In this document: positions 26,284 to 38,474 of the stretch, piece by piece
Layout: each line of letters begins with the position of its first letter
Position numbering within the stretch: the stretch's first letter is position 1
Origin: Motiliproteus sp. MSK22-1
GTDB lineage: Bacteria; Pseudomonadota; Gammaproteobacteria; Pseudomonadales; Balneatricaceae
Length of the DNA stretch: 64,000 nucleotides
Direction: 5' to 3'
Assembly (NCBI RefSeq): GCF_001968815.1
Contig: NZ_MIEQ01000046.1
Location: 124,001-188,000 of the forward strand
Made by a program: the position numbers and the translations under genes
The notes under the pieces: generated by a model
The model's input: only the letters and a program-made list of their open reading frames with translations
The model's database searches: none
Told to the model about the DNA's origin: nothing

Positions 26284-26851
26284 TAAAGCCGAGATGTCGT
26301 TAGTAGCAAGCAACTCCTCTGAAGTCTTAGGTTCAACAAGGACAGCACTGGCTCCCTTACAACGGGCGATCAGGAGTCATAACCAACTCTTCATCTTTTT
26401 TTGCGGCAACCCTGCCAGAGGTGACGATAGCGCAGGTTATTTGTTATATGAAACATTAAAAAGCACCCATAACCAGTTAATTAAGAACAATAAATTAAAC
26501 ATAATCTATGACCACCAATGGCAAATAGAAGATGCTCTCGAACTAAAGCGCGAAGGACTGTTTCTGTTTGTGGATGCATCTGCCCGCCCTGGTCCTCCTA
26601 TCTGCTTGTCAGCAATAACCACAGCTCAAAACATAGCCAGCACCAGCCATTCCTTGTCTCCGTCGCAACTACTAGGTGTTGCAGCGCAGGTGGGGATCGA
26701 GCCGCCTGAAGTACTTTGGCAATTGGGTATTACCGGATATTGTTTTGAACTAGGCGCACAGATGAGTCCGGAAGTTAAACTGAGCTGTACCTTTTTGATT
26801 CAAGTACTTGATGAATTAATCGAAGATTGGAGCGCCCAGTGGGTGCCTTAA
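26273..26851 (+). CDS. hoxW: HoxH-processing endopeptidase HoxW
   Basis: HoxW trims the C-terminal extension of HoxH after nickel insertion. The 192-residue protein has the maturation-protease motif FFCGNPARGDDSAGYLLYETL (GNxxRGDD, with the nickel-sensing acid), a middle Asp in LFLFVDASARPGPP, and a third conserved segment around LGVAAQVGIEPPEV. The ATG chosen overlaps hoxH by 11 bases; an in-frame GTG 12 codons upstream is also possible. It is the last gene of the cluster; no hypA-F genes are in the window. Confidence 0.9.
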   Translation: MKIDKAEMSLVASNSSEVLGSTRTALAPLQRAIRSHNQLFIFFCGNPARGDDSAGYLLYETLKSTHNQLIKNNKLNIIYDHQWQIEDALELKREGLFLFVDASARPGPPICLSAITTAQNIASTSHSLSPSQLLGVAAQVGIEPPEVLWQLGITGYCFELGAQMSPEVKLSCTFLIQVLDELIEDWSAQWVP

Positions 26852-26977
26852 ATTGCAATAAGTCGTTCGCAGCAATACTTTCTACAGTGATCAGAAATTC
26901 ACAACCCATGGGGAGTGACCGGGCAGCTGTGATACCCAGTCATATTCAGACACCCAAGTGACGTTGCGTCCTACGGC

Positions 26978-27775
26978 TTACTTCCTGTCAGCCAGTAATC
27001 GTTGAATCTTTCTTTCTGCCAGCAATTTGGCCTGCTCAAGGTCAGAGGCCGACATCATTGAAGCAACCGCATCACGGGTTCTCGCGGACTCCTCATCCCC
27101 GGCAGCAACTGCGGTTGCCCACCAGCTGTATGCTTCCTGGAGGTTTCTGTCAACGCCTTCACCCTTGAAATGCATAACGCCCAACGTGATCAAAGAGCTG
27201 ATATTGCCCTGAGCGGCTGCTTTAGTATGCCATTTGAGTGCTTTCTTAAAACGCCTTGGAACCCCAATACCCTTGTAATACATAATAGCCAGATTATATT
27301 GTGCTGGAGATAATCCGCGCTCTGAAGCAAACAACAGCCAGTGGATTGCCAGTGAATAATCCCTGGCAACTCCTTTGCCCATTTTGTAGAGCATCCCCAA
27401 GCGAAACTGCCCCAACGGATCACCTTCTTCTGCTGCTCGGTGATACCAGGTTGCCGCTTCTTTATAGTTTTTAGCGACGCCTATACCCTGCTCATAAAAA
27501 GAACCAAGCATAGCCATAGCTCGAGGAAGTTTCTGCAAAGCGGCTTTTCTCATCCAGTAAGATGCTTTTACCGGATCCTTGGCAAGTCCTTGCCCGGAAA
27601 GATAAACCAACCCCAGGTCATACTGAGCACTGGCATTTCCTTGAATAGCCAAAGACCGCCACGCTTTTAATGCTGCTGCATGATCACCCCGTTCGTAGGC
27701 CTCCAAGCCCTCGTAGAAATTACCCCATGCAGGCACCGTCAACATAAGCAACAGCGATAAGACTGCGTATCTCAT
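26978..27775 (-). CDS. secreted Sel1-repeat protein
   Basis: After a signal peptide (cleavage likely after ...PAWG) the 265-residue protein consists of about five Sel1-like repeats of roughly 36 residues, with motifs such as AQYDLGLVYLSGQGLAKDP and AMLGSFYEQGIGVAKNY. Such proteins are periplasmic or surface scaffolds. It converges on the hox operon and is probably not part of it. The target is unknown. Confidence 0.85.
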   Translation of the reverse strand: MRYAVLSLLLMLTVPAWGNFYEGLEAYERGDHAAALKAWRSLAIQGNASAQYDLGLVYLSGQGLAKDPVKASYWMRKAALQKLPRAMAMLGSFYEQGIGVAKNYKEAATWYHRAAEEGDPLGQFRLGMLYKMGKGVARDYSLAIHWLLFASERGLSPAQYNLAIMYYKGIGVPRRFKKALKWHTKAAAQGNISSLITLGVMHFKGEGVDRNLQEAYSWWATAVAAGDEESARTRDAVASMMSASDLEQAKLLAERKIQRLLADRK

Positions 27776-27999
27776 TCAGTAACCTGTTTAGCACAGCAAT
27801 AGCCCGGAGTATTACCTGAGTCAGGTGTGTTACTTAAGCCAGAAATGTTACTTAAGCATAAAAGCATTATTGAGGCCCCCGTTTAATGGTCTGATCCGCT
27901 AGTCATTTATGCTACTTCAGCGGGCATTTTTCCATTAGTTATCAGAAGAGTAGCATGGTGTTAGAGTTAAATGAATTATTACCCTTTAACTATCTGCTG

Positions 28000-29910
28000 T
28001 CAGCGATAAAACCGGGACAGGGCTTGCAATATCTCCAATGACATTTGTGGTTTAAGAGTTTTACCGTCTAAAGGGCGATTATCCAAACCAAGAAGTTCAT
28101 AATTGCCTGTCGGATAGGTTACCAGTATAGAATCTTCCATTAAAATTGCGTAGTTGTAATAGCTACCCGCATATAACCATTCCCGAGGAGTTTCATCGAA
28201 GAGATTTTTTCCAATGCTGTAATCAGCCGCAGGATTAGCACAGCCCAACACATCACTCAGTAATGTCGTCGGTAAGTCCATATGACTTGTGCGATGCTCC
28301 ATCGGCCTGCTCGGCTTTCCAGGCCAGTGAATCAGCATCGGCACTCGTGTCTGAACATCAGTATAGTTACTTCCATGTCCCCAGAAATTTTGGCCATTGT
28401 CATTAAATTCCTCACCATGATCCGCTGTAATCAATATCACCGTGTTCTCATACAGTCCCTGTTGTTTAAGTTGTTCAACTACCTGCTGGATCAGTTGGTC
28501 AACATACTTGACTGATGTCTTATGGCGATTAAGGTAGGGGGTTGGATCAAAATCCTGATTAAGGGCAAGGTGGTCAATACGTTCCCATAGAGGCTCAATA
28601 GGTTCGACCCCACCCGGTGGAAACGTATAAGCATGAGGTGAATCATAAAACAGGAAACCGAAAAATGGTTTGCTTTGATCTCGGTCCTCCAAAAACCGCT
28701 CCCAATCAGCGTTAACATCCTGATCTTTCTGCCAGGCGTTATCGCCTGTCGAGGAGGTTCTTAGGTTAGGAATTCCAGCAAATACATTCCGATCAAAAGC
28801 CGGATGTGTCAACTTTGCCGATGCGAACACCCCCATCTGATAATCCGCCTGTTGAAATTGATCCATTAACACAGGACTGGTCAATCCCGCTGACATCGCT
28901 GACCAGTAATTGCTGGGAAGCCCGTAAAACAGACTGAAAATTCCCGACTTAGTAGAGTTGCCACCACTATAATGCCGGTCAAAATAAAGGGAGCTGTCTT
29001 CTTCCTTTAGAGCACTCAGAAACGGTGTAGTCTGGGAATCCAGCTCATCATAACGCCAGGTGTCTATTACGATAAGCAGAACATTTTTGGCGGCCTCAGG
29101 CGCTTGGCAACTGAGTGGCGACTTTGGGTAATCCAGATCCTTATTGGTACCTGAGCTCATTTTCAAGGCCTGCTGGGCTTGTTCACGGTTTTTGTCCAGG
29201 TTTGCCCAGCCCCGTTTTTGTAAAAAGCCTTTCGCAGTTGTTGGATAATAGAAAGGTATATGCCGAGTCAGACCAGTAATTCTCTGATCATAATGAGCAT
29301 CTGCCCAGATATGGATACTATGACTCACAATAAAGCTGAAAATAAAAATAAGCCCTACCCAAACTCCCGCTTTGCTTTTTTTTGACCGTAAAACCCATTT
29401 ATTTGTAATCCTCACCAGTAGCAGCTGGGTCAGCAGGATTCCCAGAAACACGCCACCGGCCAGCAGCCAGGTCATCCATGAGAAGACAAATATTTCTTCT
29501 CCCCCATCTTCAATGATCAGATTAAGTAACACACCATTTAGATGAAACCGATACTGGGTATAAACCTGATAATCAAGAACAATGGCAACACCGGCAAGGG
29601 TGGCAATCAGCACCAGCAGCGCTTTTATGAGTATTCGCTGAGGTACCAGCAAAATCAAAGGAAGCAAAACAACCAGGTAAAATATCAAACCAAGAGAACT
29701 AAAATGGCCCAGGAGTGCAGATGTTACGTAAGCTGACTGAATCCAATGATTAAACTCAGGCATAAAACGGGCAAAGTTGAGTGCAAACGCCGCAATGAGC
29801 AGAATGCTCAGTACAGAATACCAGCTGGACCAACGAAGCAGTTCAAGTCTCTTTGTCATAAAAGCAGAGGCAAACAATGAAATGATTGAGGAGTTTGAAT
29901 GTGTTAACAA
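28000..29910 (-). CDS. YejM/PbgA-like inner-membrane sulfatase-fold protein
   Basis: The 636-residue protein has five hydrophobic segments (about residues 25-225) followed by a periplasmic sulfatase/alkaline-phosphatase fold. The junction DAHYDQRITGLTRHIPFYYPTTAKGFLQKRG resembles E. coli YejM (PbgA/LapC), which senses periplasmic lipopolysaccharide and controls LpxC. Here the metal-binding ITADHGEEF segment, an Asp in LIVIDTWRYDE and the Ser/Thr nucleophile region GGNSTKSGIFSLFYG all look intact, unlike the E. coli protein. The start is TTG with AGGA upstream; an internal ATG at codon 18 is the alternative. Confidence 0.8.
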   Translation of the reverse strand: MLTHSNSSIISLFASAFMTKRLELLRWSSWYSVLSILLIAAFALNFARFMPEFNHWIQSAYVTSALLGHFSSLGLIFYLVVLLPLILLVPQRILIKALLVLIATLAGVAIVLDYQVYTQYRFHLNGVLLNLIIEDGGEEIFVFSWMTWLLAGGVFLGILLTQLLLVRITNKWVLRSKKSKAGVWVGLIFIFSFIVSHSIHIWADAHYDQRITGLTRHIPFYYPTTAKGFLQKRGWANLDKNREQAQQALKMSSGTNKDLDYPKSPLSCQAPEAAKNVLLIVIDTWRYDELDSQTTPFLSALKEEDSSLYFDRHYSGGNSTKSGIFSLFYGLPSNYWSAMSAGLTSPVLMDQFQQADYQMGVFASAKLTHPAFDRNVFAGIPNLRTSSTGDNAWQKDQDVNADWERFLEDRDQSKPFFGFLFYDSPHAYTFPPGGVEPIEPLWERIDHLALNQDFDPTPYLNRHKTSVKYVDQLIQQVVEQLKQQGLYENTVILITADHGEEFNDNGQNFWGHGSNYTDVQTRVPMLIHWPGKPSRPMEHRTSHMDLPTTLLSDVLGCANPAADYSIGKNLFDETPREWLYAGSYYNYAILMEDSILVTYPTGNYELLGLDNRPLDGKTLKPQMSLEILQALSRFYR

Positions 29911-29949
29911 TGGAGAAAATCCTGCTTGTCAACGTTTCTGAGAAGCAAT

Positions 29950-29977
29950 GCCAGCAATCGATAGATTGATTGCTGGC
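29950..29977 (-). terminator. hairpin after serS
   Basis: GCCAGCAATC (29950-29959) pairs with GATTGCTGGC (29968-29977), a perfect 10-bp stem ten bases past the serS stop. No T-run follows on the minus strand, so it may only stabilise the 3' end. Confidence 0.4.
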
Positions 29978-29986
29978 GGGGCTGGA

Positions 29987-31273
<1,287 letters not shown>

Positions 31274-31357
31274 TTATCTCGGAAGTTGAAAATAATCAGT
31301 TACAAAAAATGAATGATAAAAGCATCAATCATAAATAAAAAATCGTGTAAAACTGAG

Positions 31358-31735
31358 TCAAAAGAGGACTCGTGAAAACCAGATACCAGCGAACAATGCC
31401 GCCGTACAACAAATAACGCTTAATAATATATAAATTGCAGCTGACATGATATGCCCTTCCTGCAACAGAACCACAGTCTCGAGGGAGAACGTGGAGAAAG
31501 TGGTAAAGGCCCCTAGTAATCCGACCATCATCAAAGGTCGAAAATCTGCTGAAATCAGGGATTTTTCCATAATTAATACAAAGCAGACGCCCATTAACAG
31601 AGAACCCAGAACATTGACCGTGAACGTTCCCAGCGGCAGGTAGTGGTTTGTGTTGCTGACAACATACCCACTTACCCAGTAACGGAGTAAAGCCCCTAGA
31701 GCCCCACCTCCGGCGATAGACAGCAATTGTTGCAT
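31358..31735 (-). CDS. crcB: fluoride channel CrcB/Fluc
   Basis: CrcB exports fluoride as a dual-topology dimer. The 125-residue protein has four membrane segments and the family signatures GGALGALLRYW, GTFTVNVLGS and GLLGAFTTFSTFSLE, with the pore Asn and Phe residues. AGGAT precedes the ATG. No fluoride riboswitch was found; the gene lies between rarA and serS, probably co-transcribed with rarA. Confidence 0.94.
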   Translation of the reverse strand: MQQLLSIAGGGALGALLRYWVSGYVVSNTNHYLPLGTFTVNVLGSLLMGVCFVLIMEKSLISADFRPLMMVGLLGAFTTFSTFSLETVVLLQEGHIMSAAIYILLSVICCTAALFAGIWFSRVLF

Positions 31736-31760
31736 GGTGCTTATCCTGGTCTGGCTTATA

Positions 31761-33104
31761 TTACTTATAGCGTTGCTTAGTGCTGAGTCGATCCAGTTCG
31801 GTCAGATGCTTGAGCTTATCCTGAATTTTAATTTCAAGGCCTCTGGGTTCAGGGAAGTAATATCTCTGATTCTGTATTTCTTCCGGCAGATAACACTCAC
31901 CGGCAGCATAGGCTTGCTCTTCATCATGAGCGTAGCGATACTCCTGACCATAGCCAAGACTCCCCATGAGTTTGGTGGGGGCATTACGCAGGTGATCAGG
32001 CACTTCATAAGAAGGACTCGAACTCACATCCGCTTTGGCACTGCTAAACGCTTTATACACTGCATTACTTTTAGGAGCACAGGCGCAATAGATAGCGGCC
32101 TGTGCAATAGCACGCTCGCCCTCCGCAGGCCCAAGGCGTTCAAATGCGCTCCAGGCGTTAAGGGAAACTTCCATTGCCCGAGGATCTGCGTTGCCGATAT
32201 CCTCGGAAGCAATAGCCAGCAGACGTCTGGCAATATAAAGCGGATCACAGCCCCCATCAAGCATTCGGGCGTACCAATACAGAGCTCCGTCGGGCGATGA
32301 GCCTCGAACTGATTTATGAAAAGCCGAGATTTGGTCATAAAAGATGTCACCGCCCTTATCATAACGTCGAGTGCTGGCTTGCAGGACTTCTTCCATAACT
32401 GCTTCATCAACGATTTCCCGACCGCCCTCCTTTCTGGCAAGATCGGCAGCGATTTCCAGCAGATTCAATGCTCTTCGCCCATCCCCATCGGCGGCAACAG
32501 CCATCATCTCCAGAAGCTCCGGGGCAATCTCTAAATCCCGCCCCCCCAGACCACGTTCTGAATCATGCAGAGCCGTTTCAATCATTTTTGTCAAAATGGA
32601 AGACTCCAACGAACGTAATAAATACACACGAGCTCGGGAAAGCAACGCGCTATTTAGTTCGAAGGAAGGGTTTTCCGTGGTCGCACCAATAAAAATAAGC
32701 GTACCTTCTTCAACAAATGGCAAGAAAGCATCCTGCTGAGCTTTGTTAAAACGGTGTACCTCGTCAACAAAGAGTATGGTTTTTCGACCAGATTGAGCCC
32801 TGAGCTGTTTTGCCTGATCCACAGCCAATCGAATATCCTTTACACCGGCCAGAACAGCAGAAATAGTTGAAAAATGAGCATCACTCAGTTCTGTAATCAA
32901 ACGCGCCAGTGTTGTTTTTCCAACACCGGGTGGTCCCCATAACACCATAGAGTGGGGAATACCCTGCTCTATGGCTGTGCGCAGTGCCTTGCCCTCGCCC
33001 AAAATATGCTCTTGACCAATATACTCGTCCAGAGTACGCGGCCGCATACGGGAAGCCAATGGTTGATAGCCCTGATCAGACGAACCAAAAAGATCTTGAT
33101 CCAC
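31761..33104 (-). CDS. rarA: replication-associated recombination protein RarA (MgsA)
   Basis: RarA is a clamp-loader-like AAA+ ATPase acting at stalled forks. The 447-residue protein starts [33 protein letters not shown] and has Walker A GPPGVGKT, Walker B FVDEVHR and sensor [12 protein letters not shown]. The C-terminal part ([25 protein letters not shown]) is the family tetramerisation domain. The start codon is GTG. Confidence 0.96.
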   Translation of the reverse strand: MDQDLFGSSDQGYQPLASRMRPRTLDEYIGQEHILGEGKALRTAIEQGIPHSMVLWGPPGVGKTTLARLITELSDAHFSTISAVLAGVKDIRLAVDQAKQLRAQSGRKTILFVDEVHRFNKAQQDAFLPFVEEGTLIFIGATTENPSFELNSALLSRARVYLLRSLESSILTKMIETALHDSERGLGGRDLEIAPELLEMMAVAADGDGRRALNLLEIAADLARKEGGREIVDEAVMEEVLQASTRRYDKGGDIFYDQISAFHKSVRGSSPDGALYWYARMLDGGCDPLYIARRLLAIASEDIGNADPRAMEVSLNAWSAFERLGPAEGERAIAQAAIYCACAPKSNAVYKAFSSAKADVSSSPSYEVPDHLRNAPTKLMGSLGYGQEYRYAHDEEQAYAAGECYLPEEIQNQRYYFPEPRGLEIKIQDKLKHLTELDRLSTKQRYK

Positions 33105-33182
33105 TAGTATTTGCCTACCCTATAGTTACTCAGCATATTGTCCCACTCCTGTCTCGGTAACGACACGACAGCAAGGATGAGC

Positions 33183-33809
33183 CTACTCTCCAATGACATC
33201 AACCCCATCAGGTACGGTGAAGGTAAAAATAGACGGTTCTAAATCCGGGTTAAATTGAGAGTTTTGAAACGCCACGCTGGTTTGTTGGCCAAGATTATCC
33301 TCCAGCTGCATTTCAACCGGAATGCCGCCAGAAAACATAATCCGCATGACAACAAAAAGTGAATTCTCATCCTTGGGAACCAAGCGATAAACACCCTCTT
33401 TTCCTTCCGATGGCCCGGAAATGACAAAATTTTGCTCTAAATCACTGATATCTCCACTAAGCAACAGGGCCGGCGTATTGCCCAGTCGATTATCAACGTC
33501 TTTAACAGTAACCTGCTCTAAGTCCTCATCGTAAAGCCAAAGCTGCTTTCCATCGGAAACCAGTAACTGAGGAAAAGGGTCTTGGGTTCTCCATCTGAAC
33601 ATACCAGGTCTTTGTAGCTCCACATGCCCATTTGCTGCCTGCATCCGACTGCCGCTGTTATCGAGAACCAACTGCTCAAAGTCAGCACTGAAACTGCTGA
33701 GTTCAGACAAAAGGCGATTAAGATTTTCAGCTGCAGAGCCGGAAAACGCTGGCATGGAGCTAAAAAGCAGTGCAAAAAAAAGAGCAAAATATCTTATAGG
33801 GCGATACAT
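33183..33809 (-). CDS. lolA: outer-membrane lipoprotein carrier LolA
   Basis: LolA ferries lipoproteins across the periplasm to LolB. The 208-residue protein has a signal peptide ending near Ala-Phe-Ser and the family pattern LSSFSADFEQLVLDNSG, GHVELQRPGMFRWRTQDPFPQLLVSDGKQLWLYDEDLEQVTV. It lies between ftsK and rarA, as in many gammaproteobacteria. Confidence 0.94.
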   Translation of the reverse strand: MYRPIRYFALFFALLFSSMPAFSGSAAENLNRLLSELSSFSADFEQLVLDNSGSRMQAANGHVELQRPGMFRWRTQDPFPQLLVSDGKQLWLYDEDLEQVTVKDVDNRLGNTPALLLSGDISDLEQNFVISGPSEGKEGVYRLVPKDENSLFVVMRIMFSGGIPVEMQLEDNLGQQTSVAFQNSQFNPDLEPSIFTFTVPDGVDVIGE

Positions 33810-33859
33810 ACGCTAATCACTATCCTTATATGTTTTTATCGGAATATCTGGCAAAAAAT

Positions 33860-36541
33860 CTACATTTCTACCGGTGGTGGCGCCAGCACTTCGCGACTAC
33901 CATTATGACCAGCTTCGCTGACCACCCCAGCGGCTTCCATCGACTCTACCATCCGAGCCGCGCGGTTATAGCCAATCTTCAGCTTTCGCTGAACGGCTGA
34001 TATTGATGCTCTTCGACTATGAGTAACGAAAGCAACCGCTTCATCGTACAAGGGGTCTTGTTCATCATCAAAAGAGGCCCCCATCATTCCTCCAGAATCG
34101 GAGTCGGCAGAAGAGGCCAGAATATTGTCAACAAAATTCGCCGGCCCCCATTTTTTCCAGGCATCAACCAGACGGTGAACCTCATCATCAGCAACAAAGG
34201 CACCATGAACACGAACAGGTACGCTGGTTCCCGCAGGCAAGTAAAGCATATCTCCATAGCCTAGAAGGTTTTCGGCTCCTCCTTGATCCAGTATCGTACG
34301 TGAGTCAATTTTGGATGATACCTGGAATGCAATTCGAGTAGGTACGTTTGCCTTGATAAGGCCCGTGATAACATCTACTGACGGTCTTTGAGTTGCCAAT
34401 ATCAGATGAATACCCGCCGCTCGCGCTTTTTGAGCTATTCGAGCAATAAGCTCTTCCACTTTTTTGCCCACGATCATCATCATGTCAGCAAATTCATCGA
34501 TCACAACAACGATAAAAGGCAGATTTTCCAGTTCAGGCGCAGGGGCATGCTCATCAAACCCTTCTTCCAATGGATTCCACAACGGATCAAGAATTGGTTC
34601 ACCATTTGCCTGGGCAGTTCTGAGTTTATCGTTGAATCCAGCCAGGTTCCTAACCCCTAATTTGGCCATCAACTTGTACCTACGTTCCATTTCAGCGACA
34701 CACCAGCGCAATCCCGCGGCTGCTTCTTTCATATCAGTGATAACGGGAGTTAACAAATGAGGAATACCGTCGTAGATGGAAAGCTCCAGCATCTTCGGAT
34801 CCACCATCATCAGACGGACTTCATCGGGTGTTGCCTTAAACAGCAGACTCAATAGCATGGCGTTAACACCAACAGACTTACCGGAACCCGTTGTTCCCGC
34901 TACCAAGAGGTGAGGCATTTTTGCAAGGTTAACCACCACAGGGTTACCTGCAATATCGTTACCGAGCGCCAAGCTCAGTTTAGATTCCGCTTTACCGTAT
35001 ACTTTGGCATTGAGAACTTCACTCAGGCGTACAATCTCCCGGTTTTCATTCGGAATCTCGATGCCAACCACCGACTTCCCGGCAATAACTTCAACAACCC
35101 GAACACTCAGCACCGCCATCGAACGAGCCAGATCTTTGGCAAGATTTGATATCTTGCTGACTTTAACGCCGGGTGCCGGCTGAATTTCGAAACGGGTAAT
35201 TACCGGCCCCGGGTTAACTTCAACAACTTCTGCGATAACGCCGAAATCTTTAAGTTTCGATTCCAGCAATCTCGACATTGCTTCAAGCACCTCAGGGCTA
35301 TAACCCTGCTCTTTCTTATCTTCAGGCTTATCCAGCAAAGACAGCGGAGGAATTCGTTTTCTGCCAAGCTGGGAAAGTGCTGACTTGGAAGATCTACGGG
35401 GAGTTCCGTCCAGGTCATCATCACTTGCCTGAGGCTTCACGGTTTCAGACAGGGGCACTATCTTTACATGCTTTTCATGGGACGTCGCTGACGCTGGTGC
35501 CACAGATTCACTAACAGTCCCCTGCCCCTTGTTATCGACAGAAGATCTATTAGCCAGAGATGGCCCCGCTGAGACCCCTTCAACAGATCGCGCCTCATTG
35601 TTTGCTGCCTGGGAGACCGATTCCGTCGTTTGCATTAAACCAGAGCTGTCGTCGACCCTGTATTCTTGCCGGTCATTTCCTGCACTCAGCGGATCTCCAT
35701 CGCTATAGATGGAAAAGTCAGCGTTCAGAGAAGGTTCTTTTTTTGTTACAGACTGGGCTTGCTCTGTTAAACGCTCAAAAAATTGCGACACCCGGCCAGA
35801 CTGTGCTGCTTTGTCGGGGTGCTCAGACTGCGAATCTGCATCAACGTCTGTTTCTGCGTTAATAAAAGGGGCGTCGACACCCGTATCAAATCGACCATAC
35901 TCACTATCAACAGAGAACGACTCGGCGCTTTTAGCGTTAGGCATTAAGCGCGACACAACAGAAAAAACCGCCATACCCAGCCAGTCCGCCACACGCACCC
36001 AGGATATATCGGAAAACAGAGTCAATCCCAAGAGCCATAGGGGTAATAACAAAAAACTAGCTCCAATCAATCCAAATAAACCAAGTGCATACGAAGATAC
36101 CGACAGCCCCAGCATACCTCCTGCACCAAAAGGAAGCTCCATCCACTGATTACCAAAATGAAGTGTCGCAATTCCCGAACCGGCAACGATAAAAACCAGT
36201 GCACCAAGCATCCTCAAGGAAAAATAAGCCAATGCTGCCGAAAGGCGTTGTTGACGCTTTCGAAAAAAAAGAGCAGCTCGGTAGATCAACATTAAAGGGG
36301 GGGCAAATGCGAGAAAGCCCACAGCAGAATAAGAAAAATCAGCAAGCCAAGCCCCCCCGGGGCCCGCCAAATTACGTACGATCCCGTCATACCCCAGATG
36401 AGACCAGCCTGGATCTCTAGAATCAAAAGTCAGCAGAGAGAGTAACAGCAACGCACAGCTGCCAATTAAGACAATCACGCCCCCTTCTTTGACGATCCGT
36501 GATACAAAAGAGACAAATGCCTCGCGCTCAGTAGCGGTCAA
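33860..36541 (-). CDS. ftsK: DNA translocase FtsK
   Basis: FtsK anchors at the division septum, pumps DNA towards dif and activates XerCD. The protein (893 residues from this start) has four or more N-terminal membrane segments (to about residue 190), a charged linker, a RecA-like motor with Walker [12 protein letters not shown] and DEFADM Walker B, and a C-terminal gamma winged helix that reads KOPS. I prefer the TTG at 36541, preceded by AAGGGGAAG and leaving about 20 residues before the first membrane segment. The frame stays open to an ATG at 36700. The 41-bp tandem repeat covers this start region. Confidence 0.95.
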   Translation of the reverse strand: MTATEREAFVSFVSRIVKEGGVIVLIGSCALLLLSLLTFDSRDPGWSHLGYDGIVRNLAGPGGAWLADFSYSAVGFLAFAPPLMLIYRAALFFRKRQQRLSAALAYFSLRMLGALVFIVAGSGIATLHFGNQWMELPFGAGGMLGLSVSSYALGLFGLIGASFLLLPLWLLGLTLFSDISWVRVADWLGMAVFSVVSRLMPNAKSAESFSVDSEYGRFDTGVDAPFINAETDVDADSQSEHPDKAAQSGRVSQFFERLTEQAQSVTKKEPSLNADFSIYSDGDPLSAGNDRQEYRVDDSSGLMQTTESVSQAANNEARSVEGVSAGPSLANRSSVDNKGQGTVSESVAPASATSHEKHVKIVPLSETVKPQASDDDLDGTPRRSSKSALSQLGRKRIPPLSLLDKPEDKKEQGYSPEVLEAMSRLLESKLKDFGVIAEVVEVNPGPVITRFEIQPAPGVKVSKISNLAKDLARSMAVLSVRVVEVIAGKSVVGIEIPNENREIVRLSEVLNAKVYGKAESKLSLALGNDIAGNPVVVNLAKMPHLLVAGTTGSGKSVGVNAMLLSLLFKATPDEVRLMMVDPKMLELSIYDGIPHLLTPVITDMKEAAAGLRWCVAEMERRYKLMAKLGVRNLAGFNDKLRTAQANGEPILDPLWNPLEEGFDEHAPAPELENLPFIVVVIDEFADMMMIVGKKVEELIARIAQKARAAGIHLILATQRPSVDVITGLIKANVPTRIAFQVSSKIDSRTILDQGGAENLLGYGDMLYLPAGTSVPVRVHGAFVADDEVHRLVDAWKKWGPANFVDNILASSADSDSGGMMGASFDDEQDPLYDEAVAFVTHSRRASISAVQRKLKIGYNRAARMVESMEAAGVVSEAGHNGSREVLAPPPVEM

Positions 36542-36612
36542 AACTAAATCTTCCCCTTGAATAAAATAGTAGTAGCGGTCAAAACTAAATCTTCCCCTTG
36601 AATAAAATAGTA
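36531..36612. repeat. 41-bp tandem duplication over the ftsK start
   Basis: Positions 36531-36571 and 36572-36612 are exact copies. Each contains, on the minus strand, AAGGGGAAG followed by a TTG codon. Only the copy nearest ftsK (TTG at 36541) leads into the gene. The other would start a 12-codon reading frame that stops inside the first copy. Forty-one is not a multiple of three, so the copies are read in different frames. Confidence 0.9.
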
Positions 36613-36756
36613 AAAGTACCATATTTACTGTTTCGGAGCAGCGCAGTAATTCAGCGTCTCCGTTAAAGTTCGAGATCAACAATCTCGATGAAGGTTCCAT
36701 AATCAAATAAGTTTGCTTTAAAATACCGTCATTGCCGTCTGTATTAGCTAAATTGA

Positions 36757-37722
<966 letters not shown>

Positions 37723-37753
37723 CCAATATTAACGATTCCGATCTATAACAGAA

Positions 37754-38470
37754 ATGTCGAGTATCTATTGGCTCGAACCAGATAGCATTGACTTTCCTCC
37801 CGCTGACTTAGCACTCCGTGATCCAAACGGCTTGCTTGCAGCTGGAGGCGACCTGTCACTGCCTCGCTTGGTATCCGCCTATCAAAACGGGATATTCCCT
37901 TGGTTTGATGATGACCAGCCAATACTCTGGTGGAGCCCGGATCCTCGCTGCGTGCTCTTTCCTGATCAACTCTATTTGTCCAAAAGTCTCCGGAAGGCGC
38001 TAAGAAAACAGGATTATTCTGTCACTTTTGATCGTGCTTTTGAGACAGTTATCACCTCATGCTCGGCCCCCAGAGCATCGACTAGCGAAACCTGGATTAC
38101 TGAAGATATGAAACAGGCTTATGCCGAGCTTCATCACGCAGGTTTCGCCCACTCCGTTGAAGTCTGGCGAAACGGAGAGTTAGTTGGAGGACTCTACGGG
38201 ATTGCCATGGGAAGAATGTTTTTCGGTGAGTCAATGTTTAGCAAACAACGAGACGCATCGAAGATCGCATTCGTCTATTTAGTCGAACAGTTACGAACTT
38301 GGGGCTATTATTTAATTGATTGCCAAGTCCATAGCGATCATTTAGCCAGTCTGGGTGCTGGTGAAATTCCGCGTTCAGAATTTCTAAAAATACTGAACCG
38401 TGAGATCAATACCGACGTCCAACACACATGGCATATGAATTGGTGCTACCAAAAGCGAGAGTCTAGCTGA
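37754..38470 (+). CDS. aat: leucyl/phenylalanyl-tRNA-protein transferase
   Basis: Aat attaches Leu or Phe to proteins with N-terminal Arg or Lys, marking them for ClpS-ClpAP. The 238-residue protein has the family signatures DPNGLLAAGGDLS, YQNGIFPWF, PILWWSPDPRCVL and HSVEVWRNGELVGGLYGIAMGRMFFGESMFS. The gene lies 31 bases after trxB and four bases before the bpt start. Confidence 0.96.
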   Translation: MSSIYWLEPDSIDFPPADLALRDPNGLLAAGGDLSLPRLVSAYQNGIFPWFDDDQPILWWSPDPRCVLFPDQLYLSKSLRKALRKQDYSVTFDRAFETVITSCSAPRASTSETWITEDMKQAYAELHHAGFAHSVEVWRNGELVGGLYGIAMGRMFFGESMFSKQRDASKIAFVYLVEQLRTWGYYLIDCQVHSDHLASLGAGEIPRSEFLKILNREINTDVQHTWHMNWCYQKRESS

Positions 38471-38474
38471 TACT

